From NCBI RefSeq assembly GCF_033807535.1, contig NZ_CP136856.1, positions 2,475,001 through 2,539,000 of the forward strand: 64,000 nt of DNA. The letters run 5' to 3'. Positions within the stretch are counted from its first letter, which is position 1. Each line of letters starts with the position of its first letter. The position numbers and the translations under genes are program-made. This document shows, one piece after another, positions 34,580 through 42,287 of this stretch. Origin of the DNA: Oceanisphaera sp. IT1-181. Lineage in GTDB: Bacteria > Pseudomonadota > Gammaproteobacteria > Enterobacterales > Aeromonadaceae. Under the pieces are notes generated by a model. It was not told where the DNA came from. It saw only the letters and a program-made list of their open reading frames with translations, and ran no database searches.

Positions 34580-34587
34580 AGAAAATG

Positions 34588-34614
34588 AAAAGCCAGCGAG
34601 TGGCTGGCTTTTTT
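34588..34614. terminator. Hairpin between nusB and thiL, possible attenuator
   Basis: AAAAGCCAGC and GCTGGCTTTT form a 10-bp stem with a 5-base loop. On the plus strand a T6 run follows; on the minus strand, the direction of nusB-thiL transcription, TTTT then CATTTTC follows. It might reduce read-through from nusB into thiL. Confidence 0.6.
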
Positions 34615-34627
34615 CCCGTGCTTATTG

Positions 34628-35038
34628 TTATTTTTTTAACTGCTTGATGACTTTATCAAGCACGCCGTTCACGAAACGATGGCTTTCTTCGGCGGCAAAC
34701 GCCTTGGCCAGCTCAATGGCTTCGTTGATGACTACCCGATAAGGCACATCTTCACGTCGTGTTAGCTCGTAAGTGGCTAAGCGCAACACCGCTTTATCGA
34801 CCATATCCAAGTCCGCCAAGGGGCGCGACAGGAAGGGGGAATAAACCGCATCCAGCTCTTTGGTGTGCACAGAAACGCCAAACAGCAGGTCACGGAAATA
34901 ATCCATGTCCACCCCTTTGGTGTCCTGTTCCAGCGCAAACTGCTGGGCAATATCGGCCACGTTATCCTTGGTCATTTGCCATTGGTAAATGCCTTGGGTA
35001 GCGAGACGGCGGGCCTTACGGCGTTCAGACGGTTTCAA
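34628..35038 (-). CDS. nusB: NusB, transcription antitermination factor (TTG start)
   Basis: Binds boxA RNA with NusE and is needed for rRNA antitermination. 136 residues. TTG at 35038 was chosen: AGGAG lies seven bases upstream and the protein then starts (M)KPSERRKARRLATQGIY, matching the E. coli start MKPAARRRAR; the longer frame from 35074 enters ribH. All-helical, with NEAIELAKAFAAEESHRFVNGVLDKV at the C-terminus. 13 bp after ribH, the usual ribH-nusB pairing. Confidence 0.93.
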   Translation of the reverse strand: MKPSERRKARRLATQGIYQWQMTKDNVADIAQQFALEQDTKGVDMDYFRDLLFGVSVHTKELDAVYSPFLSRPLADLDMVDKAVLRLATYELTRREDVPYRVVINEAIELAKAFAAEESHRFVNGVLDKVIKQLKK

Positions 35039-35051
35039 TGCAGTACTCCTA

Positions 35052-35519
35052 TTAGTCCAGCTGCTGCAGGACATTAATCATTTCAAGTGCGCTGAGGGCG
35101 GCCTCTGCGCCCTTGTTGCCCGCCTTGGTACCAGCGCGCTCTATGGCTTGTTCAATATTTTCGGTGGTCAGCACGCCAAAGGCGATGGGCACTTCAAAGT
35201 CCATCATCACATTGGCCATACTGCTGCTGTTTTGATTGGCGACCAAATCGAAGTGGTAAGTGCCACCGCGGATCACGCAACCCAGCGCCACTATGGCGTC
35301 GTAGTTACCAGTTTTAGCCAGCTTTTTACACACCAAAGGCATTTCAATCGCACCCGGTACTTTTACCAGGGTGATATTCTCATCTTTTACTTGGCCTTGA
35401 CGTATTAATACATCAAGCGCGCCATTAACTAAGCTGTCGTTAATAAAATTATTAAAGCGCGCGACAACGATCGCCACCTTAGCTTTAGGAGCGGCCATTA
35501 GCCCTTCGATTACCTTCAT
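35052..35519 (-). CDS. ribH: RibH, 6,7-dimethyl-8-ribityllumazine synthase
   Basis: Penultimate enzyme of riboflavin synthesis. 155 residues from ATG at 35519 (GAGG seven bases upstream). ARFNNFINDSLVNGA, VPGAIEMPLVCKKLA, CVIRGGTYHFDLVANQ (active-site histidine) and AFGVLTTENIEQAIERAG are the lumazine synthase landmarks. RibD and RibBA lie 9 kb upstream; a riboflavin synthase (ribE), which would use its product, is not found in the window. Sodium-NQR above needs riboflavin and FMN. Confidence 0.95.
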   Translation of the reverse strand: MKVIEGLMAAPKAKVAIVVARFNNFINDSLVNGALDVLIRQGQVKDENITLVKVPGAIEMPLVCKKLAKTGNYDAIVALGCVIRGGTYHFDLVANQNSSSMANVMMDFEVPIAFGVLTTENIEQAIERAGTKAGNKGAEAALSALEMINVLQQLD

Positions 35520-35636
35520 GGAAACCTCTGCTCTGACAAAAGTGCGCACATTCTAGCACAACCTGAGGGTGACAAAAGTCATTAGATGATTGCTATCAAA
35601 CATCCGTCGTCTGCAGCCATAATTCAACCCGAATTA

Positions 35637-36572
35637 CTAATGGCGCGCCTTGGGCTCTTCCTCGGTAAATTCCTCTTCATCAAAGAGGTCTTGCAACTGG
35701 CAAAGTACCGTATCTCCGGGCATGCTGATCTCGGCTTTTTCGAGGGTATGCTTAATAGTTCTGATCACCTGCGCGTGCACTTGCGTCACATCCGCCTTAT
35801 GGCTGCGCGTCCACCAACGCACCCGAATCGTCACCCAACTGGCCGCCAGATCCCACGGCAGCGCCTCGGCCGCTGGGGCTTGTTCTACCTCGGCCACTTT
35901 TGACACCGCCGCTATCAATAAGGCACAGGCTTTATCCAGATCATCGTCATAACCAATGCCAACATCGTATTGGCTACGCCTATAGTCATGGGCGGTGAGT
36001 ACCCTTACCGCATTGGTGTAGATATCGCTATTGGGGATCACGATGCGCTGGCCATCATAGGTTTTAATAATGGTGGCACGGGTTTCAATGCGCTGCACCG
36101 TGCCTTCGTGACCATTAACCTCAATTTGGTCGTTAATATTAAAGGGCTGACGTAACAGGATCAGCAAGCCCGCCAGCCAGTTTTGCAAGATATCCTTAAA
36201 AGCAAAACCGATGGCCACCGAGCTGACGCCCAAACCGGCAATTAAATCGCCGGGTTTCAGGCTGGGGAGTACTATGGTGGCGGCCAGTAAAAAGCCGAAC
36301 AAAATAATAGTCCACTTAACAAAGCCGCCCAGCACGTCACCTAAATTATCGCGGCCACGAGTATGACTCTGGCGCAAGATCAGCCGTCGCACCAACATAC
36401 CTAAGCCGTAAAAGACTATCAGCAGCACCAGGGCAACCAGAAGATTGGGCAGCAAACGCAAGCTGCCATCTACCCAGCTGTCGATACGCTCTAACACCAC
36501 GCCAAAGTCCATATCCACCTGTTGCGGTACATCCTGCGGCTGGCTCGTTCCCGACACTGTATGCTCTGCCAT
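35637..36572 (-). CDS. Small-conductance mechanosensitive channel (MscS family)
   Basis: Opens under membrane tension to release osmolytes. 311 residues: a short soluble N-terminus, helices near 40-60, 85-105 and the pore helix GLGVSSVAIGFAFKDILQNWLAGLLILLRQPF (about 113-144), then the beta domain with IRVRWWTRSHKAD near the end. It is the simple three-helix type like MscS/YbdG rather than the large MscK type. An acidic, His-ending tail follows. Lies at the end of the block inserted between ribBA and ribH. Monocistronic. Confidence 0.9.
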   Translation of the reverse strand: MAEHTVSGTSQPQDVPQQVDMDFGVVLERIDSWVDGSLRLLPNLLVALVLLIVFYGLGMLVRRLILRQSHTRGRDNLGDVLGGFVKWTIILFGFLLAATIVLPSLKPGDLIAGLGVSSVAIGFAFKDILQNWLAGLLILLRQPFNINDQIEVNGHEGTVQRIETRATIIKTYDGQRIVIPNSDIYTNAVRVLTAHDYRRSQYDVGIGYDDDLDKACALLIAAVSKVAEVEQAPAAEALPWDLAASWVTIRVRWWTRSHKADVTQVHAQVIRTIKHTLEKAEISMPGDTVLCQLQDLFDEEEFTEEEPKARH

Positions 36573-36738
36573 GCTGTTCTCCCCTTTGCCGGCCTAGTAA
36601 CCACCCAAGGGGGCATTTTATGACCGAGCGTTGGCATTGATATTCAAAGCTTATGTGAGCTCTTACATCCGCGCCACCGACGGCGGTATCAGCATGGAAT
36701 CACGACTATGACAGGCGAGCAGGCAAGGGTTATATAGT

Positions 36739-36942
36739 AGTTGCAGGATGAAACTGGCGGTGGTCGCCGAGGGAGTTGAAACACCTCAGCAGCGTGACTG
36801 GTTGCTGGGTGAAGGCGTGCGTCATGCCCAGGGCTACCTGTACGCTCGCCCCATGCCACTGGATGAGCTGCTTGTTTTGCTTGAGTCCACCCAGGGCAGG
36901 CTGACCGTGGCGCAACAACCCCTGCAAGCCATCAGCGGATAA
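36739..36942 (+). pseudogene. C-terminal remnant of an EAL-domain cyclic-di-GMP phosphodiesterase
   Basis: The frame encodes about 64 residues, MKLAVVAEGVETPQQRDWLLGEGVRHAQGYLYARPMPLDELLVLL; these are the last quarter of an EAL domain (the VVAEGVET, QGYLYARPM and PL motifs). A stop codon lies four codons before the first homologous residues and nothing EAL-like lies upstream, so the N-terminal catalytic part has been lost. The apparent ATG start is chance. It is likely debris from the rearrangement that brought in the neighbouring genes. Confidence 0.85.
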
Positions 36943-37129
36943 CGGGGACCCGCCTATTAGTGCCGGCAGCATCACAGGACCAGATGGCTCTGTATGCAAA
37001 TAAAGTGAAATAGCATACAGTAGAGCCGCTGCCGGCCGTGTTCATCTCTCCTGCTATGGAACCGCTTATCTCATCTTGTATACCGGCCTGCTTTATCCAC
37101 TTTACACCAGAACATAACGAGGGCTATTT

Positions 37130-38020
37130 ATGCTGCCAGAACGGCGTGGCGATTTGTTTATTTTAGCGGCAACTCTGTTAGCCTCTGCCGGCTGGTTATT
37201 CTCCAAAGAAGCCCTTAACGGCCTACCTCCCGCCGGATTTGTCGGCTGGCGTTTCTTACTGGCCGCCCTCGTGCTACTGCCCTTTTGCTATCGGCATTTA
37301 AGAAGCACCTCGCCAGAACTCTTGCTGAAAGCTGCGGCCATCGGTCTGGTGATGACCCTGAATCTGATATTCTGGATCCAGGCTATCTCCCATAGCGCAG
37401 GCATTGGCGAAGGGGCTTTCATTATGAGTTTGGCTATGCTGATGGTGCCCCCTCTGGCCTGGTTGATATTTAAAGAGCGGCCACAGCGCCAATTTTGGGT
37501 GGCTTTGCCGATTGCGATTCTGGGGTTGTTGTTACTGACCATGGGCAATGGCCTGAGCTTATCGCTCAGCCAACTGCTGTTTTTACTGGCATCACTCTCG
37601 CTGGCACTGTATTTCAACTTAAACAGCCGCTTTGCTCGGCGCATTCATCCCATGGCGCTGACCTGCGTACAGCTGGCCGTCACTGGCATCATGCACCTGC
37701 TTTATTCCGGTTTGTTTGAACAATGGCCCGAAGAAATCCTGCCTGTAACTTGGGGCTGGTTTGCCGCCAGCGTCTTGCTGGCCACCTCGTTGCGTTTTGT
37801 ATGCCAAAGTGTGGGGCAAAAATACAGTCATATGGGCAATGCGGCACTGATCATGATGCTAGAACCCATTTGGACGGTCCTGATCAGCGTATTCTGGTAT
37901 CACGAGCCCATGCCAATACAAAAGGTATTTGGCTGCGTGCTCATTTTATTGGCGCTACTTAGCTATCGCAGCCGCAACCTCATTGCTTGGTATCGCAGCC
38001 GTAAAGCACTCAAACCTTGA
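37130..38020 (+). CDS. EamA/DMT-family transporter
   Basis: 296 residues with ten hydrophobic segments in two repeats of five, the EamA layout. GWRFLLAALVLLPF in the first half and the LEPIWTVLISVFWYHEPMP motif in the second are typical. Members export amino acids, purines or other metabolites; the substrate cannot be predicted. Located between the EAL remnant and yedI, on the opposite strand to its neighbours on both sides, and with no clear partner gene. Confidence 0.87.
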   Translation: MLPERRGDLFILAATLLASAGWLFSKEALNGLPPAGFVGWRFLLAALVLLPFCYRHLRSTSPELLLKAAAIGLVMTLNLIFWIQAISHSAGIGEGAFIMSLAMLMVPPLAWLIFKERPQRQFWVALPIAILGLLLLTMGNGLSLSLSQLLFLLASLSLALYFNLNSRFARRIHPMALTCVQLAVTGIMHLLYSGLFEQWPEEILPVTWGWFAASVLLATSLRFVCQSVGQKYSHMGNAALIMMLEPIWTVLISVFWYHEPMPIQKVFGCVLILLALLSYRSRNLIAWYRSRKALKP

Positions 38021-38066
38021 GGTTGGCTTAACGTACCTTGACGAGATAGCCTTTAAGTCACGAGTT

Positions 38067-39113
38067 TTATTGCGCGCTAGGCATAAACAATTCTTTCGCT
38101 TTAAATAACCCGACCACCAGTAAGCCCGCAGCTAAGCCGATGGCCATATGCAGCATTAAAGGGGTTAGCCACGCTAACACACTCCCTATGGCCGGCAGCC
38201 CGTGGGTAAGCTTGGCGGCGGCTTCTACCCAATGCTCCAACCAAGAAAGGCCGTGTACTAGAATACCGCCTCCCACCAAAAACATGGCGATGGTGCCCAC
38301 TATCGATAAGCCGCGCATTAAATAAGGGCAAGCAGCCAGTATGGCGAGCCCTGGCTTTTCCCACGCCCCGCCTTTTTTAGTGAGATACAAGCCCAAATCG
38401 TCAAGCTTAACGATACCGGCCACCAAGCCATACACACTAATGGTCATGCCCAGTGCAATACCGGCCAATACCAACACCTGCTGCATAAAAGGCGCATCTG
38501 ACACTATGCCTAAGGTGATCACAATAATTTCTGCTGACAACACAAAGTCGGTACGAATCGCGCCTTTTATCTTACCCCGCTCATAAGTCAGCACATCCAT
38601 ATTAGGATCCAGCTTGGCGTCTGGATGTGGTACTTCTGGAGAGACTGATACTTCTGGAGAGAGTAGTACTTCTGGAGAGTCCGATACGGCTAAAGAGGAG
38701 GATGCAACCAAACGCTCAGCGTTGGCTGAGAGCTCACTTTGAACAGCGGCAGCGGAAGAGGCAGATTGTGTCTTTTTATGAAAAAAAGAATGCACTAACT
38801 TTTCGGCGCCTTCGTAACATAAATAGATGCCGCCCAGCATTAACAGCGGCACTATGATCCAAGGAATAACGGCGCTAATGGCCAAGGCCGAGGGCACTAA
38901 AATGACTTTATTAAGCATGGAGCCTTTGGCCACCGCCCACACTACCGGCAGCTCCCGATCGGCCCTGACCCCTGACACTTGCTCGGCATTCAGCGCTAAA
39001 TCATCGCCCAGCACACCGGCGGCTTTTCTGGCTGCGACCTTGGTCATGAGTGAAACATCGTCCAGTAAACTGGCAATATCATCGAGCAACATCAATAAGT
39101 TAGCGCCGGCCAT
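38067..39113 (-). CDS. yedI: YedI / DUF808 family inner-membrane protein
   Basis: Membrane protein of unknown role. 348 residues starting MAGANLLMLLDDIASLLDDVSLMTKVA(A)RKAAGVLGDDLALNAEQV, the family signature, then KGSMLNKVILVPSALAIS and several hydrophobic segments. A Ser/Pro/Glu-rich insert near 145-170 has the three-copy unit S-P-E-V encoded by a short tandem DNA repeat around 38629-38685, which is not part of the family core. Single gene, convergent with the EamA transporter. Confidence 0.88.
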   Translation of the reverse strand: MAGANLLMLLDDIASLLDDVSLMTKVAARKAAGVLGDDLALNAEQVSGVRADRELPVVWAVAKGSMLNKVILVPSALAISAVIPWIIVPLLMLGGIYLCYEGAEKLVHSFFHKKTQSASSAAAVQSELSANAERLVASSSLAVSDSPEVLLSPEVSVSPEVPHPDAKLDPNMDVLTYERGKIKGAIRTDFVLSAEIIVITLGIVSDAPFMQQVLVLAGIALGMTISVYGLVAGIVKLDDLGLYLTKKGGAWEKPGLAILAACPYLMRGLSIVGTIAMFLVGGGILVHGLSWLEHWVEAAAKLTHGLPAIGSVLAWLTPLMLHMAIGLAAGLLVVGLFKAKELFMPSAQ

Positions 39114-39168
39114 AGGGGAGTTCCTTATGCTGGGTTTAGGCCTTAACCTAAGTCTTAAACTTAAAGGC

Positions 39169-39513
39169 CTAAACTTTACGTGCTAATGGCTGCCCTTGAT
39201 AGTGGATCCCAGACCAGCCGTGTTTAATGAAGTTACGGATATTTTGGTGCCCCTGTCCAGTCGGATCTGCTAATACACCGCGATAATGTTCGCCGAAACC
39301 CGCCACAGCTTGCTCGGCGCTTAGCTGATGTAATTGGCCAAAGGCAAAAATCTTGCAGGAACCATTATTTTCTCCGGCTGCATTCACCAAGTCGCCATTA
39401 GTAAAGGCCGTGGGCGTAAAGTTATAAGCGCCGTCAATCACCGCCAACGTATCGGCAAAGCTCAGCTGCTCAGGTTTGTTTTGCAGCGCTTGGATCAAAT
39501 CTTGTTCAGTCAT
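39169..39513 (-). CDS. HopJ-like family protein
   Basis: 114 residues from ATG at 39513 (AAGGA upstream); a longer frame would enter a repeat. FADTLAVIDGAYNFTPTAFTNG and NNGSCKIFAFGQLHQL and the FGEHYR(G)VLADPTGQGHQNIRNFI stretch place it in the family annotated as HopJ type III effector. Such proteins are widespread in marine gammaproteobacteria that lack type III secretion, so an effector role here is unlikely and the function is unknown. Neighbour of yedI on the same strand. Confidence 0.85.
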   Translation of the reverse strand: MTEQDLIQALQNKPEQLSFADTLAVIDGAYNFTPTAFTNGDLVNAAGENNGSCKIFAFGQLHQLSAEQAVAGFGEHYRGVLADPTGQGHQNIRNFIKHGWSGIHYQGQPLARKV

Positions 39514-39591
39514 GAGGGATCCTTGATTAAAGGTGAGGGGAAAACAGCGCCGAGCGCCCGGCGCCAAGCTCCCAGCTTAACAAAGAGCGAT

Positions 39592-39842
39592 AAAGATTAT
39601 CTCGCCACGGAATCCACGGAACCCACAGAAAAATAAAGCTGATATAAGATCGAAAAAGACAGAGATCTTACTTGGTAAGTACAAGTCCTTCAGTCACGGT
39701 TTTGTAGGGACTCATATGTATGAGAAAAGTATTCAACCAAGCTTTCGTCCTTAAAGTTTTACAAATTAAATATCTTTTCAGATCTGATCTCTATTTTTCC
39801 GTGGATTCTGTGGATTCCGTGGCAAAATGGTTTTAGGTTTAA
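39592..39842. repeat. Family B MITE-like element, copy 4, preceded by a family C arm
   Basis: Occupies the 345 bp between the esterase and hopJ genes. Left end CGCCACGGAATCCACGGA (39603-39620), right end TCCGTGGATTCTGTGGATT and CCGTGGCAAAATGG (39797-39828). The family C word AGCGCCGAGCGCCCGGCG lies at 39546-39563. Longer than the 33.4 kb copy by an internal stretch of roughly 60 bp around 39670-39735. Confidence 0.78.
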
Positions 39843-39858
39843 CGCTATCTAGGCCGCT

Positions 39859-40533
39859 TTACGCTTCACCACTTTTAAGCCCCAAACACTGGCTGAAGAA
39901 GCGGCTGATGTCGGTGATTTCGGCACCACACACACTGTGCTCCATATTGTAACTATGGAACTGTGGCGTATACCCCCACAATTTAAGCTGCTGACACGCA
40001 CGGGTGCCCAGTAATTCTGGCACCACCGCATCGCGGGTGCCGTGTAATACCTGAATCGGTAAGGCCGCATTCGCTGCATGGCGTTCTAAACTGTCGGCAG
40101 TCGCCAAATAGGTGGACATCGCCACTAAGCCGCCTAACGGTTTATCAAAGCTTAATGCGGCCTCATAGGCCACGGCCCCCCCTTGAGAAAAGCCCGCTAA
40201 AATAATGCGGCGGCTGTCGATGCCCAAGGCTATTTGCTGCTCAATCAATGCTTGAATAGCACGGGCAGACACGCGTAATTGACGCTCATCCACTTCACGC
40301 TCTATCTTCATGGCTATAATGTCATACCAAGCTGGCATGCGATGACCACCGTTTACCGTCACCGCTATTTGCGGCGCATGAGGGAAGATAAAACGAATCG
40401 CGCTGTTCGCTGGCAAGCCCAGCTCCGGCACTATTGGCTCAAAGTCATGGCCGTTGGCACCCAGACCATGTAACCAGATAACGCAGGCATCGGGATCGGC
40501 CGCGGTGTCTTTGATAATGGCATTCAGTGTCAT
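39859..40533 (-). CDS. Carboxylesterase / phospholipase (alpha-beta hydrolase, dienelactone-like EstB type)
   Basis: 224 residues. The nucleophile S116 sits in GFSQGG, D168 in HGTRDAVVP and H199 in YNMEHSV complete the triad; the oxyanion motif is LHGLGANG near 21-28. This small esterase family hydrolyses short-chain carboxylesters and lysophospholipids; the natural substrate is unknown. No signal peptide, so it is cytoplasmic. It ends the run of genes downstream of siaD, 31 bp from it, and may be the last gene of that transcript. Confidence 0.88.
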   Translation of the reverse strand: MTLNAIIKDTAADPDACVIWLHGLGANGHDFEPIVPELGLPANSAIRFIFPHAPQIAVTVNGGHRMPAWYDIIAMKIEREVDERQLRVSARAIQALIEQQIALGIDSRRIILAGFSQGGAVAYEAALSFDKPLGGLVAMSTYLATADSLERHAANAALPIQVLHGTRDAVVPELLGTRACQQLKLWGYTPQFHSYNMEHSVCGAEITDISRFFSQCLGLKSGEA

Positions 40534-40564
40534 TTATTCGGTGTCCTTTCAGATAATTATTAGC

Positions 40565-41344
40565 TTATTTAGCCCATTGCCATTGGTCTCGGCCATTCTG
40601 CTTCGCTGAGATCAAGGCGCTGTCGGCACGATTAATCACTACATCCATGGCTTCATTGGCATGATATTGCGTGATACCGGCACTAATACTCAACATCACC
40701 GTTTTATCATCCAGCAACTGTAAGGAGCGTATGGCCTGCATTACTCTTTCTACCGTATGAATAGCCTGATCTGATCGCGTCTCTGGCAACAGTAACATAA
40801 ATTCTTCCCCGCCCCAGCGCGCGCAAAGATCAACCTCGCGCAGTTGCTGCTCAATGGCCTTAGCCATCATGCATAAGGCTTTGTCACCCACATCATGACC
40901 AAACACATCGTTAATGCGCTTAAAATGATCCACATCTAGCATCACCACGCTCAAAGGTTGCTGATTACGCCGACTGCGCTCTATTTCTTCATGCAACCGC
41001 GACATCAATAAACGACGATTCGCTAATCCCGTTAACGGGTCGTGTAAGGCCACCTCTTTGAGCTCTTCATTAAGCTCCAATAAATTCTGCTGATAACGAT
41101 CGGAAATACGGGTGATTTTTTCTAAACGGCGGAGCTGTTTATCATATTGGTGGAGTAGCTCATGGGTTTGCATTCGCGCTATATCATCACTGCAGTCAGA
41201 AATGCGTAGCAAACGCTCTAAGCGTTGCTGGTGCGCCTGCTCTCGCTTTCTCAATAACTTGAGCACCGGCAGTAAAGGATTATCTTGATGTTCTGGCGCC
41301 AGCAGTAAGCGGTCCAGTTCAGCATCCGTTAATGGGCTAGTCAT
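40565..41344 (-). CDS. siaD: SiaD, GGDEF diguanylate cyclase
   Basis: Makes cyclic-di-GMP from two GTP. 259 residues from ATG at 41344, overlapping the siaC stop by 8 bp; a longer frame only repeats siaC in another register. A helical, probably coiled-coil N-terminal half (about 25-98) is followed by the GGDEF domain. The active site is GGEEF at 178-182, and the product-inhibition site R169-x-x-D172 stands exactly five residues before it, so both catalysis and feedback are expected. In Pseudomonas the SiaC protein binds the coiled-coil N-terminus and activates the enzyme. Confidence 0.9.
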   Translation of the reverse strand: MTSPLTDAELDRLLLAPEHQDNPLLPVLKLLRKREQAHQQRLERLLRISDCSDDIARMQTHELLHQYDKQLRRLEKITRISDRYQQNLLELNEELKEVALHDPLTGLANRRLLMSRLHEEIERSRRNQQPLSVVMLDVDHFKRINDVFGHDVGDKALCMMAKAIEQQLREVDLCARWGGEEFMLLLPETRSDQAIHTVERVMQAIRSLQLLDDKTVMLSISAGITQYHANEAMDVVINRADSALISAKQNGRDQWQWAK

Positions 41345-41738
41345 GGGGCTCAATATCAAAAGGGAAGGTACAGTCTTCTTTGAATTCTTCGGCCAGTTCA
41401 ACCACGCGCTCATTGGCCGGATCATAATACCAACGCACACTCACTTGGCGATCTGTCGTAAATGCAGCCTCTAACATATCAAAGATATCCATCATGGCTT
41501 TCACGCTGCTGGTATTCATATAGATCAGATGTAGGTCTAGGCGCAGCGGTAAGGGGGATTGTTTCAGGAAGTCTTCAACCCAGGTGATAATCTCCGCAAA
41601 AAATTCAAATGAATTTTCTGGATAAGAGTCGCCCTGCATGCTCATCACGCCGCTATCCACGTCACACACTATGGTCGGAGTAGACTGACTGCCTATAATG
41701 TTGAGTGAAGCTAAATCCTGTTTTATGTTCGTATTCAT
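41337..41738 (-). CDS. siaC: SiaC, DUF1987 phospho-switch protein
   Basis: Partner switch of the Sia pathway: the unphosphorylated form activates SiaD. 133 residues in the DUF1987 family. The conserved LIYMNTSSVKAMMDI segment is present; by alignment T76 corresponds to the threonine phosphorylated by SiaB in Pseudomonas (T68). An acidic C-terminus follows. Its start overlaps the siaB stop by four bases (ATGA), and its end overlaps siaD, the tight coupling expected for proteins that bind each other. Confidence 0.9.
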   Translation of the reverse strand: MNTNIKQDLASLNIIGSQSTPTIVCDVDSGVMSMQGDSYPENSFEFFAEIITWVEDFLKQSPLPLRLDLHLIYMNTSSVKAMMDIFDMLEAAFTTDRQVSVRWYYDPANERVVELAEEFKEDCTFPFDIEPHD

Positions 41739-42277
41739 ATTACCGCCAAAATACTAAAGAAACCGCGCCCATCACCCATATCGACTAGTTTGGTCGTAAT
41801 GGGCTGTGATGATTTACGTGCCACATCCAATAGCCCCAAGCCTGCGCCACTGTGGCTATTCTCGGCACGGGGCTGGCGCAATTGCGTTTTATAGGCTTGC
41901 TTTAATGCGGCTTTATCCATCTCTGCTAACCGCTCAACATCACGGCATACCGCTTGACCGTCAGCCAACTCAACTTGGTTACCGGCCAATACTTGATAAT
42001 GACCGTCCACCGTTCTGGCTACCACTACCGTTGCTGAGCCTTCAAACTCGCTATAGCCCTTGTGCGTGGCATAGTGACGAATGTTTTGTGTAAGTTCAAT
42101 ATAGACTCCAAATACATCCATCGCGGCGCTGGGCAGGGCATTATCTTCACGTAGATAATTTTTTAACGCTTTCCCTATTTCTTCGATCAAACCTCGAGAA
42201 ATAGGCCCATTGAAACACAGTAATATCTGATTCTTATTAAACTGCTCTCTAATAGACAATAGATCTATTGATGACAT
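41735..42277 (-). CDS. siaB: SiaB, protein kinase of the Sia pathway
   Basis: HATPase-like kinase that phosphorylates SiaC and so turns SiaD off. 180 residues from ATG at 42277 with AGGGA upstream. The N-box YIELTQNIRHYA and the glycine-rich HSGAGLGLLDVARKS are the ATP-site motifs of this anti-sigma-like family. The N-terminal half holds CFNGPISRGLIEEIG, also conserved. 10 bp after siaA. Confidence 0.88.
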   Translation of the reverse strand: MSSIDLLSIREQFNKNQILLCFNGPISRGLIEEIGKALKNYLREDNALPSAAMDVFGVYIELTQNIRHYATHKGYSEFEGSATVVVARTVDGHYQVLAGNQVELADGQAVCRDVERLAEMDKAALKQAYKTQLRQPRAENSHSGAGLGLLDVARKSSQPITTKLVDMGDGRGFFSILAVI

Positions 42278-42287
42278 TGCGAAGTCC

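Noticed and set aside
39169..39513. Type III secretion effector (HopJ)
   Set aside because: The family name is inherited; no secretion genes are nearby and homologues are common in non-pathogens.
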